Shown here: one piece after another, positions 55,158 to 63,697 of the stretch
Numbering within the stretch: the first letter of the stretch is position 1
How the letters are laid out: each line of letters starts with the position of its first letter
NCBI GenBank assembly: GCA_033344815.1
Contig: JAWPMR010000001.1
Coordinates: forward strand, 4,512,136-4,576,135
Direction of reading: 5' to 3'
DNA length: 64,000 nucleotides
From: Paracoccaceae bacterium
GTDB taxonomy: Bacteria > Pseudomonadota > Alphaproteobacteria > Rhodobacterales > Rhodobacteraceae
Made by a program: the position numbers and the translations under genes
Notes under the pieces: generated by a model
Databases searched by the model: none
What the model saw: the letters and a program-made list of their open reading frames with translations, nothing else
Told to the model about the DNA's origin: nothing

Positions 55158-56200
55158 GCCTCGGGACCTTCACTGAGAATGAGCAACACGCGAGACCCGT
55201 CATCCAGATGTAATGTTGTGCGATGCGGAGCGCTTGCCACCAATGCGGCAAGTCCCGCGGCACCCGAAGGCGTACTGGGCAATTCAAATTCTGCTGCGGT
55301 CTTTGCCCCTGCGTGGCCTTCGTCTTCACTTAAAGTGACAAAGAAATCTGCATCCCGCGCCAGACCTTTCAGCGCGATGAGCGACGGTTCCTTGCAATCC
55401 AAACGCCCCATTGCAGAGGCCGGCCCATGGGTTTGGACCGGCCCGCCGGATTCAATTGAAGCGATCAACGCGGGGGCTGCTTCTGGCTCGACCACGACAA
55501 TCAACGGGTCGTTCCCCCAATGGTCGCGTGCGCTGGCGGCTGCAGCACCGGCAAGACCGCCGACACCCGCTTGTAGAAAAATATGGGTTGGCGCTTCGTC
55601 CATTTGTGTGAAAACTTCGGCCATCAGCGCCAGATAGCCTTCCATCAGTCGGTGCGGTCGCTCAAAATACTCCGGCCATGAACTGTCTGACAAAAGGACA
55701 GCCTTTTGATCGGTGGCGGCATTGGATGCGGCTCTCATGCTTGCCTCATAATCGCGGCCCTCACGCACAACTTCGCCACCTTCTTCAACCAGCCGATCCG
55801 CAAAAGACTGTGGCACGGTCTCAGCAATGTAAATGATCGAGCGCGCGCCAAAAGCCGCCGCACCAGCAGCGACCGACATCCCGTGATTGCCCGCGCTGGC
55901 AGTGATGTATGTTGCCCCTGAAGCCACCCCGGCCGCGTGATCGCACGCGATGACATATGCTGCGCCCAGGGCTTTGAAACTGCCAAGCCCCATGCGCGCG
56001 CGTTCGTCCTTCACGATAACCTCGCCGACGCCACAAAGCTCGGCTAATGCCTGCGCGCGCACAAGCGGCGTGATACCGGCACGTGGACAGCGCTTTAGCA
56101 TGTTGACTGGGTTCTGCGTTTGAATGCTCGGCATGGGAACATCGGAAAGAGCAGCGTGCGACAAACCGCTATCGCGATACGGGTTTTGGACTATCTTCAT
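55154..56200 (-). CDS. PLP-dependent lyase, diaminopropionate ammonia-lyase-like
   Basis: A fold-type II PLP enzyme of about 348 residues. The Schiff-base lysine is in LGSFKALGAAYVI near residue 74, SAGNHGMSVAAGAAAFG near 103-119 binds substrate and phosphate, and the glycine loop GVGGLAGAAAA lies near 213. The N-terminal CPRAGITPLV and KDERARMGLGSFK resemble 2,3-diaminopropionate ammonia-lyase, while EutB/threonine dehydratases share the fold. I chose the ATG at 56200; neither it nor the in-frame TTG at 56218 has a good ribosome site, so the start is uncertain. It is the first gene of the overlapping three-gene operon and divergent from the isomerase gene at 56307. Confidence 0.82.
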   Translation of the reverse strand: MKIVQNPYRDSGLSHAALSDVPMPSIQTQNPVNMLKRCPRAGITPLVRAQALAELCGVGEVIVKDERARMGLGSFKALGAAYVIACDHAAGVASGATYITASAGNHGMSVAAGAAAFGARSIIYIAETVPQSFADRLVEEGGEVVREGRDYEASMRAASNAATDQKAVLLSDSSWPEYFERPHRLMEGYLALMAEVFTQMDEAPTHIFLQAGVGGLAGAAAASARDHWGNDPLIVVVEPEAAPALIASIESGGPVQTHGPASAMGRLDCKEPSLIALKGLARDADFFVTLSEDEGHAGAKTAAEFELPSTPSGAAGLAALVASAPHRTTLHLDDGSRVLLILSEGPEA

Positions 56201-56306
56201 GAACAAACGGTGCGCCAATTTTCAGGGCGCGTCAATTCAGTGGATCAACATGAACCGTGCGAAAAGCAAATTGCGTCTGCCCGATGGTTAGGCGTAGGTT
56301 CGGTCC

Positions 56307-57293
56307 ATGACTACTCATACCATTCCCCGCTTCGCCGCTCGTCTGAACGCTTTTAAAATTGGCGCTGATGCCTATTGGCCCGGCAAAAACACAATCGCCA
56401 CCGCAGATCTCCTCGCCCGTGCGGCGACTGCAGGCTTGAACGCCGCTGATCTGAACTATCCTGATCATTTTGTTCATGATCGCCCGGCCGATTTGACGCG
56501 CGTACTTGAAGACAATGGCATGGTGCTCAACGGTATGGCGATGCGGTACTACACCGATCCGGGTTTCAAATTGGGCGCGTTCACGCATCCTGATGCCGTG
56601 GTGCGCCGCGCGGCGATAGATGAAACAAAACGCGGGCTGGATACGCTGGCTGACATGGGTGGTCGCCTCATGACGCTCTGGATGGGTCAGGACGGCTTCG
56701 ATTATTCGTTTCAGATGCGCTACGCAAAGGCTTGGGACAATACACTGGCAGCCATGGCTGAAGTTGCCGATCATAACCCGGATATCGACATTGCACTTGA
56801 GTACAAGCCCAACGAGCCGCGCGCCTTTGCCTTGATGCCGGACGCGGCAACAACATTGCTGGCAATCAAGGAGGTGGGGCGGCGCAATACAGGGGTTACC
56901 CTGGATTTCGCACATGTGCTTTATGCCGATGAAATGCCTGCCTTCGCCGCTGCGCTTGTTGCGCGTCACTCACGCATATTGGGTGTGCACCTGAATGACG
57001 GTTATGGAAAATGGGACAATGGGTTGATGGTGGGTGCAGTTCACCCCATTCAAACCATTGAGCTTCTGGTGGAGCTGGAGCGCTCAGGTTACGACGAAGC
57101 GATCTATTTTGATACTTTTCCCGATCACTCCGGCCTCGATCCCGTGGAAGAGGCCCGAACCAACATCGAAGTTGTACAGAAGCTGCGCGGTATCGCAGCG
57201 CGGCTGGTAAATGATGCGACACTGGAAGCGGCCATTGCCCGTCAGGATGCGCCCTTGGCCATGCGATTGGTTCAGAGTGTGATGCTGGCGTGA
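56307..57293 (+). CDS. Sugar isomerase/epimerase, xylose-isomerase-like TIM barrel
   Basis: A 328-residue TIM-barrel protein. Metal-site residues are visible as a glutamate in ALEYKPNE near 165, an aspartate in TLDFAHV near 199, and a histidine in GVHLNDGYG near 228, arranged as in xylose isomerase-like and rhamnose isomerase-like enzymes. It is followed by a PfkB kinase gene in a GTGA overlap, so the pair probably isomerises an aldose to a ketose (or epimerises it) and phosphorylates the product. The specific sugar is unknown. The ribosome site before the ATG is weak (TAGG). Confidence 0.82.
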   Translation: MTTHTIPRFAARLNAFKIGADAYWPGKNTIATADLLARAATAGLNAADLNYPDHFVHDRPADLTRVLEDNGMVLNGMAMRYYTDPGFKLGAFTHPDAVVRRAAIDETKRGLDTLADMGGRLMTLWMGQDGFDYSFQMRYAKAWDNTLAAMAEVADHNPDIDIALEYKPNEPRAFALMPDAATTLLAIKEVGRRNTGVTLDFAHVLYADEMPAFAAALVARHSRILGVHLNDGYGKWDNGLMVGAVHPIQTIELLVELERSGYDEAIYFDTFPDHSGLDPVEEARTNIEVVQKLRGIAARLVNDATLEAAIARQDAPLAMRLVQSVMLA

Positions 57294-58129
57294 GCGTATT
57301 TGTTGTTGGGTCTTTGCATCTGGATGTGGTTCTGAGCGCGCCGCATTTGCCGCGTCTGGATGAAACTGTGACAGGGACTTCGGTTGACTATGTTTTTGGC
57401 GGGAAAGGCGGCAATCAAGCAGTGGCGGCCGCGCGCCTTGGTGCCGACGTGGCCTTTGCCGGGCGGGCGGGCAGCGATGGCTTTGGCGACATGCTGCGCG
57501 CGGCGTTGCGCCAAACGAATGTCGACATCAGCCAGCTGCAAAAAGACGATGGCCCCAGTGGTATGAGTGCTGCGATCGTCGATGCGCAGGGAGAATACGG
57601 TGCGGTGATTGTTTCCGCCGCCAATATGGATATTGACGCCGCCGCGATAAAAATTCCGGCGGGCACACGCGTGGTGCTTTTACAAAACGAAATTCCGCAA
57701 GAAGTGAATATGGCCGTTGCTGAACAAGCCAGAGCCGTTGGCGCGCAGATCTGGCTGAATGCTGCGCCGGTACGGGATGTACCAGATGTTCTCGCCGAAA
57801 TGCTGGACCTCATGATCGTGAATCGGGTGGAGGCCTGCGCCTATGCTCACCCGGCGGTTCCAACACTGGAGACACGAGGCAAAGATGGCGTCATTTTTGA
57901 GGGTGTGAATATCGCGGGATACCCGGTTTCCATTGTATCGGCGCACGGTGCGGGCGACATGTTCGTTGGGGCACTGGCCGCGCGGGTTGCGATGGGGCAA
58001 ACCATTGCAAAAGCGATCCCCTTTGCTCAGGCCGCTGCGGCTCTGCATGTGTCACTTCCGCTTTCAGAGCGTGCGCGCCTCAACGCTGAAAAAACCGCCG
58101 CATTCCTTGAGGCTCAGTCCAACCGGTAA
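57290..58129 (+). CDS. PfkB-family carbohydrate kinase (ribokinase-like)
   Basis: A 279-residue kinase with the N-terminal GSLHLDVVLSAPHLPRLDE motif, the substrate glycine pair GGKGGNQAVAAARLG near 37-51, and the catalytic AHGAGDMFVGAL near 220-231 with its essential aspartate. The usual DTTGAGD is changed to SAHGAGD. GTG start at 57290 overlaps the isomerase stop. The last 16 bases overlap the end of the convergent amidohydrolase gene. Likely phosphorylates the product of the upstream isomerase. Confidence 0.85.
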   Translation: MSVFVVGSLHLDVVLSAPHLPRLDETVTGTSVDYVFGGKGGNQAVAAARLGADVAFAGRAGSDGFGDMLRAALRQTNVDISQLQKDDGPSGMSAAIVDAQGEYGAVIVSAANMDIDAAAIKIPAGTRVVLLQNEIPQEVNMAVAEQARAVGAQIWLNAAPVRDVPDVLAEMLDLMIVNRVEACAYAHPAVPTLETRGKDGVIFEGVNIAGYPVSIVSAHGAGDMFVGALAARVAMGQTIAKAIPFAQAAAALHVSLPLSERARLNAEKTAAFLEAQSNR

Positions 58130-58956
58130 AACCGCACGGCCGTTCCGCCAAATATATCGGCGCGTTCCGCCTCCGACAGATGCTCTGTCAACGAAAGGGC
58201 GGTGTCGTGCCAGTCTTCGTATTCTGCCTGCAACCGACATACAGGCCAGTCCGAGCCCCACATCACGCGCGCCGAACCAAAGGTGTTGATCACATGATCG
58301 GAAAAAGGCCGCAGGTCCTCCGTGACCCAGCCGTCGGCCGCTTCGGTAACGAGTCCGGAGAGTTTGCAGCAGGCGCTTGTGTTCTGTGCCAGCAGGGTCA
58401 TGCCTTTTGCCCAGTCGGAAAACGCATCACGGCCCGCCATTGCCTCGCAGATTTGCGGTTTCATAGAATGATCTATGACGGTTCGCATACTGGGGTATTG
58501 CTGAAGCAGGGCGTGGAAATTCGCCAGATGCTTGGGAAACCCGAGCGCATCAAAGCTGAGGTCCAGATCGACAATCGCGCGAAACGCCCATTGGACATCA
58601 TCGCGTAGCATCCAATTCACATCGGGAATGTCCTGAATCATCGGACGTACGCCGAGGAAACTTGGATGCTTTGCCAAACGTTGCAAAACGCTCAACTGGC
58701 CTGGATCTTCGAAATCAATCCATCCGACCACACCTTGGATGCTAGGCGTCGCATCGGTCAGCCCCAGCATGTATTCGGTTTCATCCACAGTTGCTGCAGC
58801 CTGCACCAAAATCGTGCCGTCAATGTCGCAGGCACGCAACGCGGGCGAAAGATCTCCTGGGCGATAGGGGCGATTCAGCGTCACGTTGTCTTGCGGCATC
58901 CAATCGTAATCGCCGCGCGCAGGATTCCAATAGTGTTGATGCGCGTCGATCTTCAC
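58114..58956 (-). CDS. Amidohydrolase-2 family lactonase (fuconolactonase-like)
   Basis: A 280-residue metal-dependent hydrolase with the DAHQHYW motif at residues 4-10, a histidine in VIDHSMKP near 160 and GSDWPVC near 235, the pattern of L-fucono-/L-rhamnono-lactonases. It would open an aldonolactone to the acid. The GTG start overlaps the stop of the upstream aldo/keto reductase gene, so the dehydrogenase and lactonase should be made together as steps one and two of an oxidative sugar pathway. The following dehydratase and aldolase are not in this window. Confidence 0.83.
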   Translation of the reverse strand: MKIDAHQHYWNPARGDYDWMPQDNVTLNRPYRPGDLSPALRACDIDGTILVQAAATVDETEYMLGLTDATPSIQGVVGWIDFEDPGQLSVLQRLAKHPSFLGVRPMIQDIPDVNWMLRDDVQWAFRAIVDLDLSFDALGFPKHLANFHALLQQYPSMRTVIDHSMKPQICEAMAGRDAFSDWAKGMTLLAQNTSACCKLSGLVTEAADGWVTEDLRPFSDHVINTFGSARVMWGSDWPVCRLQAEYEDWHDTALSLTEHLSEAERADIFGGTAVRFYRLD

Positions 58957-59981
58957 GTTGGGGCGTCTTCCCGCATCAATCCCTTGGACTTGAGATCCTT
59001 CCAGAGCGCTGTGGGAACATCGGCCTGCGCCGCTGCGAGATTGGCGTGCATTTCCGACACACCCTGACCACCGGGGATCACAGCAACATGCGCCGGGTGC
59101 AACAGCGGAAACTGGAACGCCGCATCAACCATGCGTACGCCGTGATCGCGGCATACCGCCTCAATGGCATTTACACGCTCGATGATGTGCTGCGGAGCCG
59201 GATCATAGTTGTAAAAGGCACCGGGCTTTGCGCCGGTTGCGAGAATGCCTGAATTATAGGGCCCGCCGGTCACAATGCCGATCCCGCGTTTTTCGCAGAG
59301 CGGCAGGAAACTGTTCAGCGCTTCCTGTTCCAGCAAGGTGTACCGTCCCGCCAGCAGGAAGAGATCAAAATCCCCGCGTTCTGAAAGAGTTTGGCACACT
59401 TCCCATTCATTGACACCACCACCAATCGCTTTGATCACACCTTGATCGCGCAGCGAAACCATTGCGTCATACCCGCGCCCGGCAAAGAATTCCTCGATCC
59501 GCATGTCAGAGATTTCTTTGGACCCATGGCTGAAGATGCACAGATCATGCACGTAGAGAATGTCGATCCGGTCCACGCCGAGCCGCGAGAATGAATGTTC
59601 CACCGACCGCATCACGCCATCATAGGTATAGTCATATTGCTCGCGCCGCTGGGGTACGTCGAACCATTTGCCAACGCCTGTGCGATGTTCGGGCGCACAA
59701 GGCTGCATCAGGCGACCGACTTTGCTGGACAGGACGTATTCATCGCGCGGTTTGCCGCGCAAAAACGGGTTGAGGCGCGTTTCCGACAGGCCCAGACCGT
59801 AAAGTGGCGCCGTGTCGTAATAACGTACACCCCCCTCCCATGCCGCATCGAGCGTGGCGCGGGCGTCCTCATCTGAAATCGCGCGGTAAAGATTGCCCAG
59901 CGGGGCGGTGCCGAAACCCAATTCGGTGAATGTGACACCCCCATTGCCGATCCGGTCCCAGTTTCGCGTTTTCAATGTCAT
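58953..59981 (-). CDS. Aldo/keto reductase, probable aldose 1-dehydrogenase (fucose type)
   Basis: A 342-residue AKR TIM barrel. The catalytic tetrad is visible as Asp and Tyr in YYDTAPLYGLG near 52-62, Lys in LSSKVGRL near 89, and His in YVHDLCIF near 143. The start FTELGFGTAPLGNLY is typical of the D-threo-aldose (L-fucose) dehydrogenase / pyridoxal dehydrogenase subgroup. It would oxidise a sugar such as L-fucose, D-arabinose or L-galactose to its lactone for the adjacent lactonase. I chose the ATG at 59981 with GGGAG upstream; the open frame extends to 60299 but overlaps the divergent BtpA gene. Confidence 0.85.
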   Translation of the reverse strand: MTLKTRNWDRIGNGGVTFTELGFGTAPLGNLYRAISDEDARATLDAAWEGGVRYYDTAPLYGLGLSETRLNPFLRGKPRDEYVLSSKVGRLMQPCAPEHRTGVGKWFDVPQRREQYDYTYDGVMRSVEHSFSRLGVDRIDILYVHDLCIFSHGSKEISDMRIEEFFAGRGYDAMVSLRDQGVIKAIGGGVNEWEVCQTLSERGDFDLFLLAGRYTLLEQEALNSFLPLCEKRGIGIVTGGPYNSGILATGAKPGAFYNYDPAPQHIIERVNAIEAVCRDHGVRMVDAAFQFPLLHPAHVAVIPGGQGVSEMHANLAAAQADVPTALWKDLKSKGLMREDAPT

Positions 59982-60079
59982 GGCCAACTCCCAAATGCTT
60001 GTCGCAAACCATAGACCAGTTTCCCTTTGCGTGAACAGAGCACAAAACCTAAGTTGATCGCGGGAAGAGGGGGGAATAT

Positions 60080-60880
60080 ATGACCGCGCGTTTTCGAACC
60101 GTTTTTGTAACGTCCAAACCAGTGATCGGCATGGTGCATCTGGGTGCGTTGCCCGGTACGCCGCTTTATGATCCATCTGTTGATCTGATCGCGGCGGCGC
60201 GGGCCGATCTGCACGCCTTGCAGGCTGCGGGTTTTGATGCGGTGATGTTTGGAAATGAAAACGACCGTCCTTACGAATTTCAGGTGGATGCGGCCTCATC
60301 CGCCATGATGGCCTATGTGATCGGCCAGTTGCGCGCGGAAATTACGGTGCCTTTTGGCGTCAACATGCTCTGGGATCCTATGGCCAGTGTGGCGGTAGGG
60401 GCGGCGACAGGTGCCGGATTCATTCGTGAAATTTTCACTGGGACCTACGCGTCCGACATGGGGGTCTGGTCGCCTGATGCGGGCAAGGCGATGCGGTATC
60501 GTGACCGATTGGGGCGTTCGGATATGGCGATGTTGTTCAATGTCTCCGCAGAGTTCGCCCATTCGCTGGATCAGCGGTCGCTGCCAGATCGGGCGCGGTC
60601 AGCCGTGTTTTCTTCCATTCCCGATGCGGTTCTTGTGTCGGGTCAAATCACGGGAGAGGCCGCTGCGATGTCCGATCTTGAAGCGGTCAAGGCGGTGTTG
60701 CCGGACACACCTGTCATGGCAAACACAGGCGTGAAACACGACACTGTAGCGGATGTGTTGCGGGTAGCAGACGGCTGCATTGTTGGATCGTCCCTGAAGT
60801 TTGATGGGGACACGTGGAAGCCCGTGGATCCTGATCGCGCGCAAGATTTCATGGACCGTGTTCGGGCTACGCGCGCATGA
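60080..60880 (+). CDS. BtpA/SgcQ-family TIM-barrel protein
   Basis: A 266-residue protein beginning KPVIGMVHLGALPGTPLYD, the hallmark of the BtpA family (named after a cyanobacterial photosystem I biogenesis factor; E. coli SgcQ is a member). Further family features are FGNENDRPY near 55-63, GVNMLWDP near 93-100, and VMANTGVKHDTV near 213-224. The biochemical activity of this family is not established as far as I know. Here it begins an operon with an M42 peptidase-fold gene and an FGGY kinase, so a role in sugar or glycoside metabolism is implied instead of photosystem assembly. GAGGGGGGA precedes the ATG. Confidence 0.88.
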   Translation: MTARFRTVFVTSKPVIGMVHLGALPGTPLYDPSVDLIAAARADLHALQAAGFDAVMFGNENDRPYEFQVDAASSAMMAYVIGQLRAEITVPFGVNMLWDPMASVAVGAATGAGFIREIFTGTYASDMGVWSPDAGKAMRYRDRLGRSDMAMLFNVSAEFAHSLDQRSLPDRARSAVFSSIPDAVLVSGQITGEAAAMSDLEAVKAVLPDTPVMANTGVKHDTVADVLRVADGCIVGSSLKFDGDTWKPVDPDRAQDFMDRVRATRA

Positions 60881-61971
60881 AGGACAGAATCAAACAGGAT
60901 TTGATGACCCTGATGCAGGCGCCGGGGTTATCGGGGCATGAGGACCGCGTGCGTCGCGCGATTGCCGCGCAACTGACCGAAATGGGGGTGCCGAGCGACA
61001 CCGACCGGCTTGGCAATCTGGTGAGCACCTTTGAAGGGTCTGGACCGTCGGTGATGTTGTTTGCCCACATGGATCAGCTGGGCTTCATAGTGCGTCGGAT
61101 TGAAAGCGATGGCATGATCCGGTTGGAGCGTTTGGGCGGTGTGCCGGAACGAGCGCTGCCTGCGCAAGAGGTGTTGATCTGTGTCGGGCAGGGGCGCGAC
61201 ATTACCGGCGTCATTGCAAATAAAAGCCACCATGCGACGATGCCGGATGAGAAATACAAAGTGTTGCCCACTGGCGATCTTTATGTGGATGCAGGTTTTT
61301 CCTCAGGCGACGCCGCCGGGGCTGCGGGCATCAAGATCGGCGCTCCGGTGGTTTATGCGCCGCGCGCCACCGAATTGGGGACTGATTGTATCTGTGGCAC
61401 AAGTGTAGATGATCGCGCTGGCTGTGCCGTGTTGTTGGAGGTCGCACGCGTCTTGAAAGATCGAATTGGTGGGCCAACGGTTCATCTGGCTTTTACGGTG
61501 CAGGAAGAATTCAACCTGCGCGGCGCGCAACCGCTGGCGCAGGTTTTGCAACCGGACATGGCGGTTCAGATTGATCTGATGCTGGCCAGCGATACCCCCG
61601 ATATGACCGCGCGCGGAGAAATGGCTCTGGGCGCAGGCCCAGGCATGAGCCTCTATTCGTTTCATGGTCGTGGCACACTGAACGGGGTTATCCCGCATCC
61701 GGCTATGGTCGACTTGATTGAGACGGCGGCGGAAACGACAGGCATTTCATTGCAGCGCTCGGCTCAGGTCGGTGTCTTGACCGATCTCTCCTATGTGCAA
61801 CTGGTGGGCAAGGGCGTCGCCTGCGTCGATCTGGGGTTTCCCATGCGCTATTCGCATTCCGCCCGCGAGGTTTGCGATTTGCGCGATCTCGTGGCGCTGA
61901 CAGAATTGCTGATCACTGCCCTTGGGCAGATCGGCCCTGATTTTTCACTCAACCGGGATGAGTACACCTGA
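60877..61971 (+). CDS. M42-family metallopeptidase-fold protein (SgcX/FrvX-like)
   Basis: A 364-residue protein with all dimetal ligands of the M42 (glutamyl aminopeptidase/endoglucanase-M) family: histidine in LFAHMDQLG near 64, aspartate in GTSVDDRAG near 178, the glutamate pair in QEEFNLRG near 209-210, an aspartate in QIDLM near 228 and histidine in RYSHSAREV near 324. E. coli SgcX and FrvX, found in sugar operons, are relatives. Overlaps the BtpA gene (ATGA) and the kinase gene (TGATG). In this setting it may release an aminoacyl, amide or glycosyl group from a sugar conjugate rather than act as a general peptidase; that is inference. Confidence 0.88.
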   Translation: MKDRIKQDLMTLMQAPGLSGHEDRVRRAIAAQLTEMGVPSDTDRLGNLVSTFEGSGPSVMLFAHMDQLGFIVRRIESDGMIRLERLGGVPERALPAQEVLICVGQGRDITGVIANKSHHATMPDEKYKVLPTGDLYVDAGFSSGDAAGAAGIKIGAPVVYAPRATELGTDCICGTSVDDRAGCAVLLEVARVLKDRIGGPTVHLAFTVQEEFNLRGAQPLAQVLQPDMAVQIDLMLASDTPDMTARGEMALGAGPGMSLYSFHGRGTLNGVIPHPAMVDLIETAAETTGISLQRSAQVGVLTDLSYVQLVGKGVACVDLGFPMRYSHSAREVCDLRDLVALTELLITALGQIGPDFSLNRDEYT

Positions 61972-63458
61972 TGGCATATACCCTTGGCATCGATATCGGC
62001 ACCTATGAGACCAAGGGCGTCTTGGTGGATTTCAGCGGGCAGATTATTGCGCAGGCGGCGCGCGCGCACAAAATGCTGGTGCCGCAACCCGGATGGGCCG
62101 AACACCGGCCCGAAGAGGATTGGTGGGGTGACTTCGTCTATGTCACGCGCGCGCTGCTGGCGGAGAGCGGCGTTGAAGCCAATGACGTTAAAGCCGTCGC
62201 CTGCAGTGCAATTGGCCCCTGCATGTTGCCGGTGGATGCTGCCGGCGCGCCTTTGATGAACGGGGTGCTGTACGGCGTAGACGGGCGCGCGGAGAACGAG
62301 GTGCGCGAACTGACAGAACGCATTGGCGAGGAAACGATCCTAGCCCGATGTGGCAATGCCCTGACTTCACAATCGGTAGGTCCCAAGATCTTGTGGCTGA
62401 AACGGCATCAACCGGAGATTTATGCCAAGACCGCGCATATCCTGACCTCTACCAGTTTTCTGGTGCAGCGCTTGACGGGCGAGGTGGTCATCGATCACTA
62501 CACGGCTGCCAATTTCTCGCCGCTCTATGACGTTGTGACGCAATCCTGGGTGGATGATCTAGTCGATGACGTCATTCCCTTGGAAAAACTGCCACGCTTG
62601 ATGTGGTCAGGCGATATCGCGGGGCATATTACTGCACAAGCCGCCGCCTTGACCGGGCTGGCGGTGGGCACGCCGGTTACTGCCGGTACGATTGACGCGG
62701 CGGCCGAGGCGTTTTCCGTCGGAGTCGATCAGCCGGGCGACATGATGATGATGTATGGCTCGACCATATTTATCATTTTGCGCGCTCAAGACCGCGTCAG
62801 CGATGCTGCCATCTGGTATGCGCCGTGGCTCTTTGAAGGGGAGCATGCCTCTATGGCCGGGTTAGCAACTTCAGGTACGCTGACCCATTGGTTCCGCGAT
62901 CAGATGGCGCGCGATCTGGACGTTGCCGAGGCCTTTCCCATCTTGGCACAGGAGGCCTCGGCCTCCCCTCCGGGTGCCAATGGTTTGTTGTTCCTGCCTT
63001 ACTTTTCTGGTGAACGCACGCCGATCCATGACTTCCATGCCAAGGGTACGTTTTTCGGGTTGAACCTGACGCATACACGCGGGGATATGTACCGCGCGCT
63101 CATTGAGGGTATCGCTTTTGGAACGCGTCATGTAACGGATCATTTCGCTGATCTGGGCCAGCGCCCCGCGCGGCTTTTGGCGGTTGGCGGCGGGACCAAA
63201 AACCAACTCTGGTTGCAGGCAACATCCGACGTCACAGGCATTGAGCAGGTGGTTTGTGAGAAAACGACCGGTGCGAGTTACGGTGATGCCTTCCTGGCCG
63301 CACTGGCGATTGGCGCGGTGGCGCGGCAGGACATGTCCAAGTGGAATCCGGTGAAGGAGACCGTGCGGGTCACGCCCGATCCGGTCTACGAAAAGCACTA
63401 TGCGCTGTTTCGCAGGCTTTATGAGCAGACTAAGGACATCGCCTATGAAATTGGTTGA
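61971..63458 (+). CDS. FGGY-family carbohydrate kinase
   Basis: A 495-residue kinase with the N-terminal phosphate loop LGIDIGTYETKGVLVDF at residues 4-20, a mid-protein TAGTIDAAAEAFSVGV near 238-253, and the C-terminal GGGTKNQLWLQATSDVTG near 405-422, as in xylulokinase/gluconokinase-like proteins. It phosphorylates a ketose or polyol; the specificity is not readable. The start codon overlaps the M42 stop, so all three genes of the operon are translationally coupled. No regulator or transporter lies in the operon. Confidence 0.9.
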   Translation: MAYTLGIDIGTYETKGVLVDFSGQIIAQAARAHKMLVPQPGWAEHRPEEDWWGDFVYVTRALLAESGVEANDVKAVACSAIGPCMLPVDAAGAPLMNGVLYGVDGRAENEVRELTERIGEETILARCGNALTSQSVGPKILWLKRHQPEIYAKTAHILTSTSFLVQRLTGEVVIDHYTAANFSPLYDVVTQSWVDDLVDDVIPLEKLPRLMWSGDIAGHITAQAAALTGLAVGTPVTAGTIDAAAEAFSVGVDQPGDMMMMYGSTIFIILRAQDRVSDAAIWYAPWLFEGEHASMAGLATSGTLTHWFRDQMARDLDVAEAFPILAQEASASPPGANGLLFLPYFSGERTPIHDFHAKGTFFGLNLTHTRGDMYRALIEGIAFGTRHVTDHFADLGQRPARLLAVGGGTKNQLWLQATSDVTGIEQVVCEKTTGASYGDAFLAALAIGAVARQDMSKWNPVKETVRVTPDPVYEKHYALFRRLYEQTKDIAYEIG

Positions 63459-63697
63459 TTTCCGTTGTGTGGACAAATCACCAATTCGCTGCATTTGACC
63501 CAAATTGCTGCTGTCCTCGCTTCGCGATTGGATCGTAAACCGACTCCCAAAGCATGTCGTCTCTCAGCTGTTTGCGCCCTTCGCCCCGGGACTCAAGAAC
63601 GGTTGTATGCTTGAATGAAACCGCGCAGCAAAAAGACGCATCTACAAGAGGCTGGCCCCGCCTGACATTAAATTCTTGCGCGGGTTTGATGGCGGCA

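Noticed and set aside
60080..60880. Role of the BtpA-family gene in photosystem biogenesis
   Set aside because: No photosynthesis genes are in the window, and the operon partners are a hydrolase and a sugar kinase, so a metabolic role fits better.
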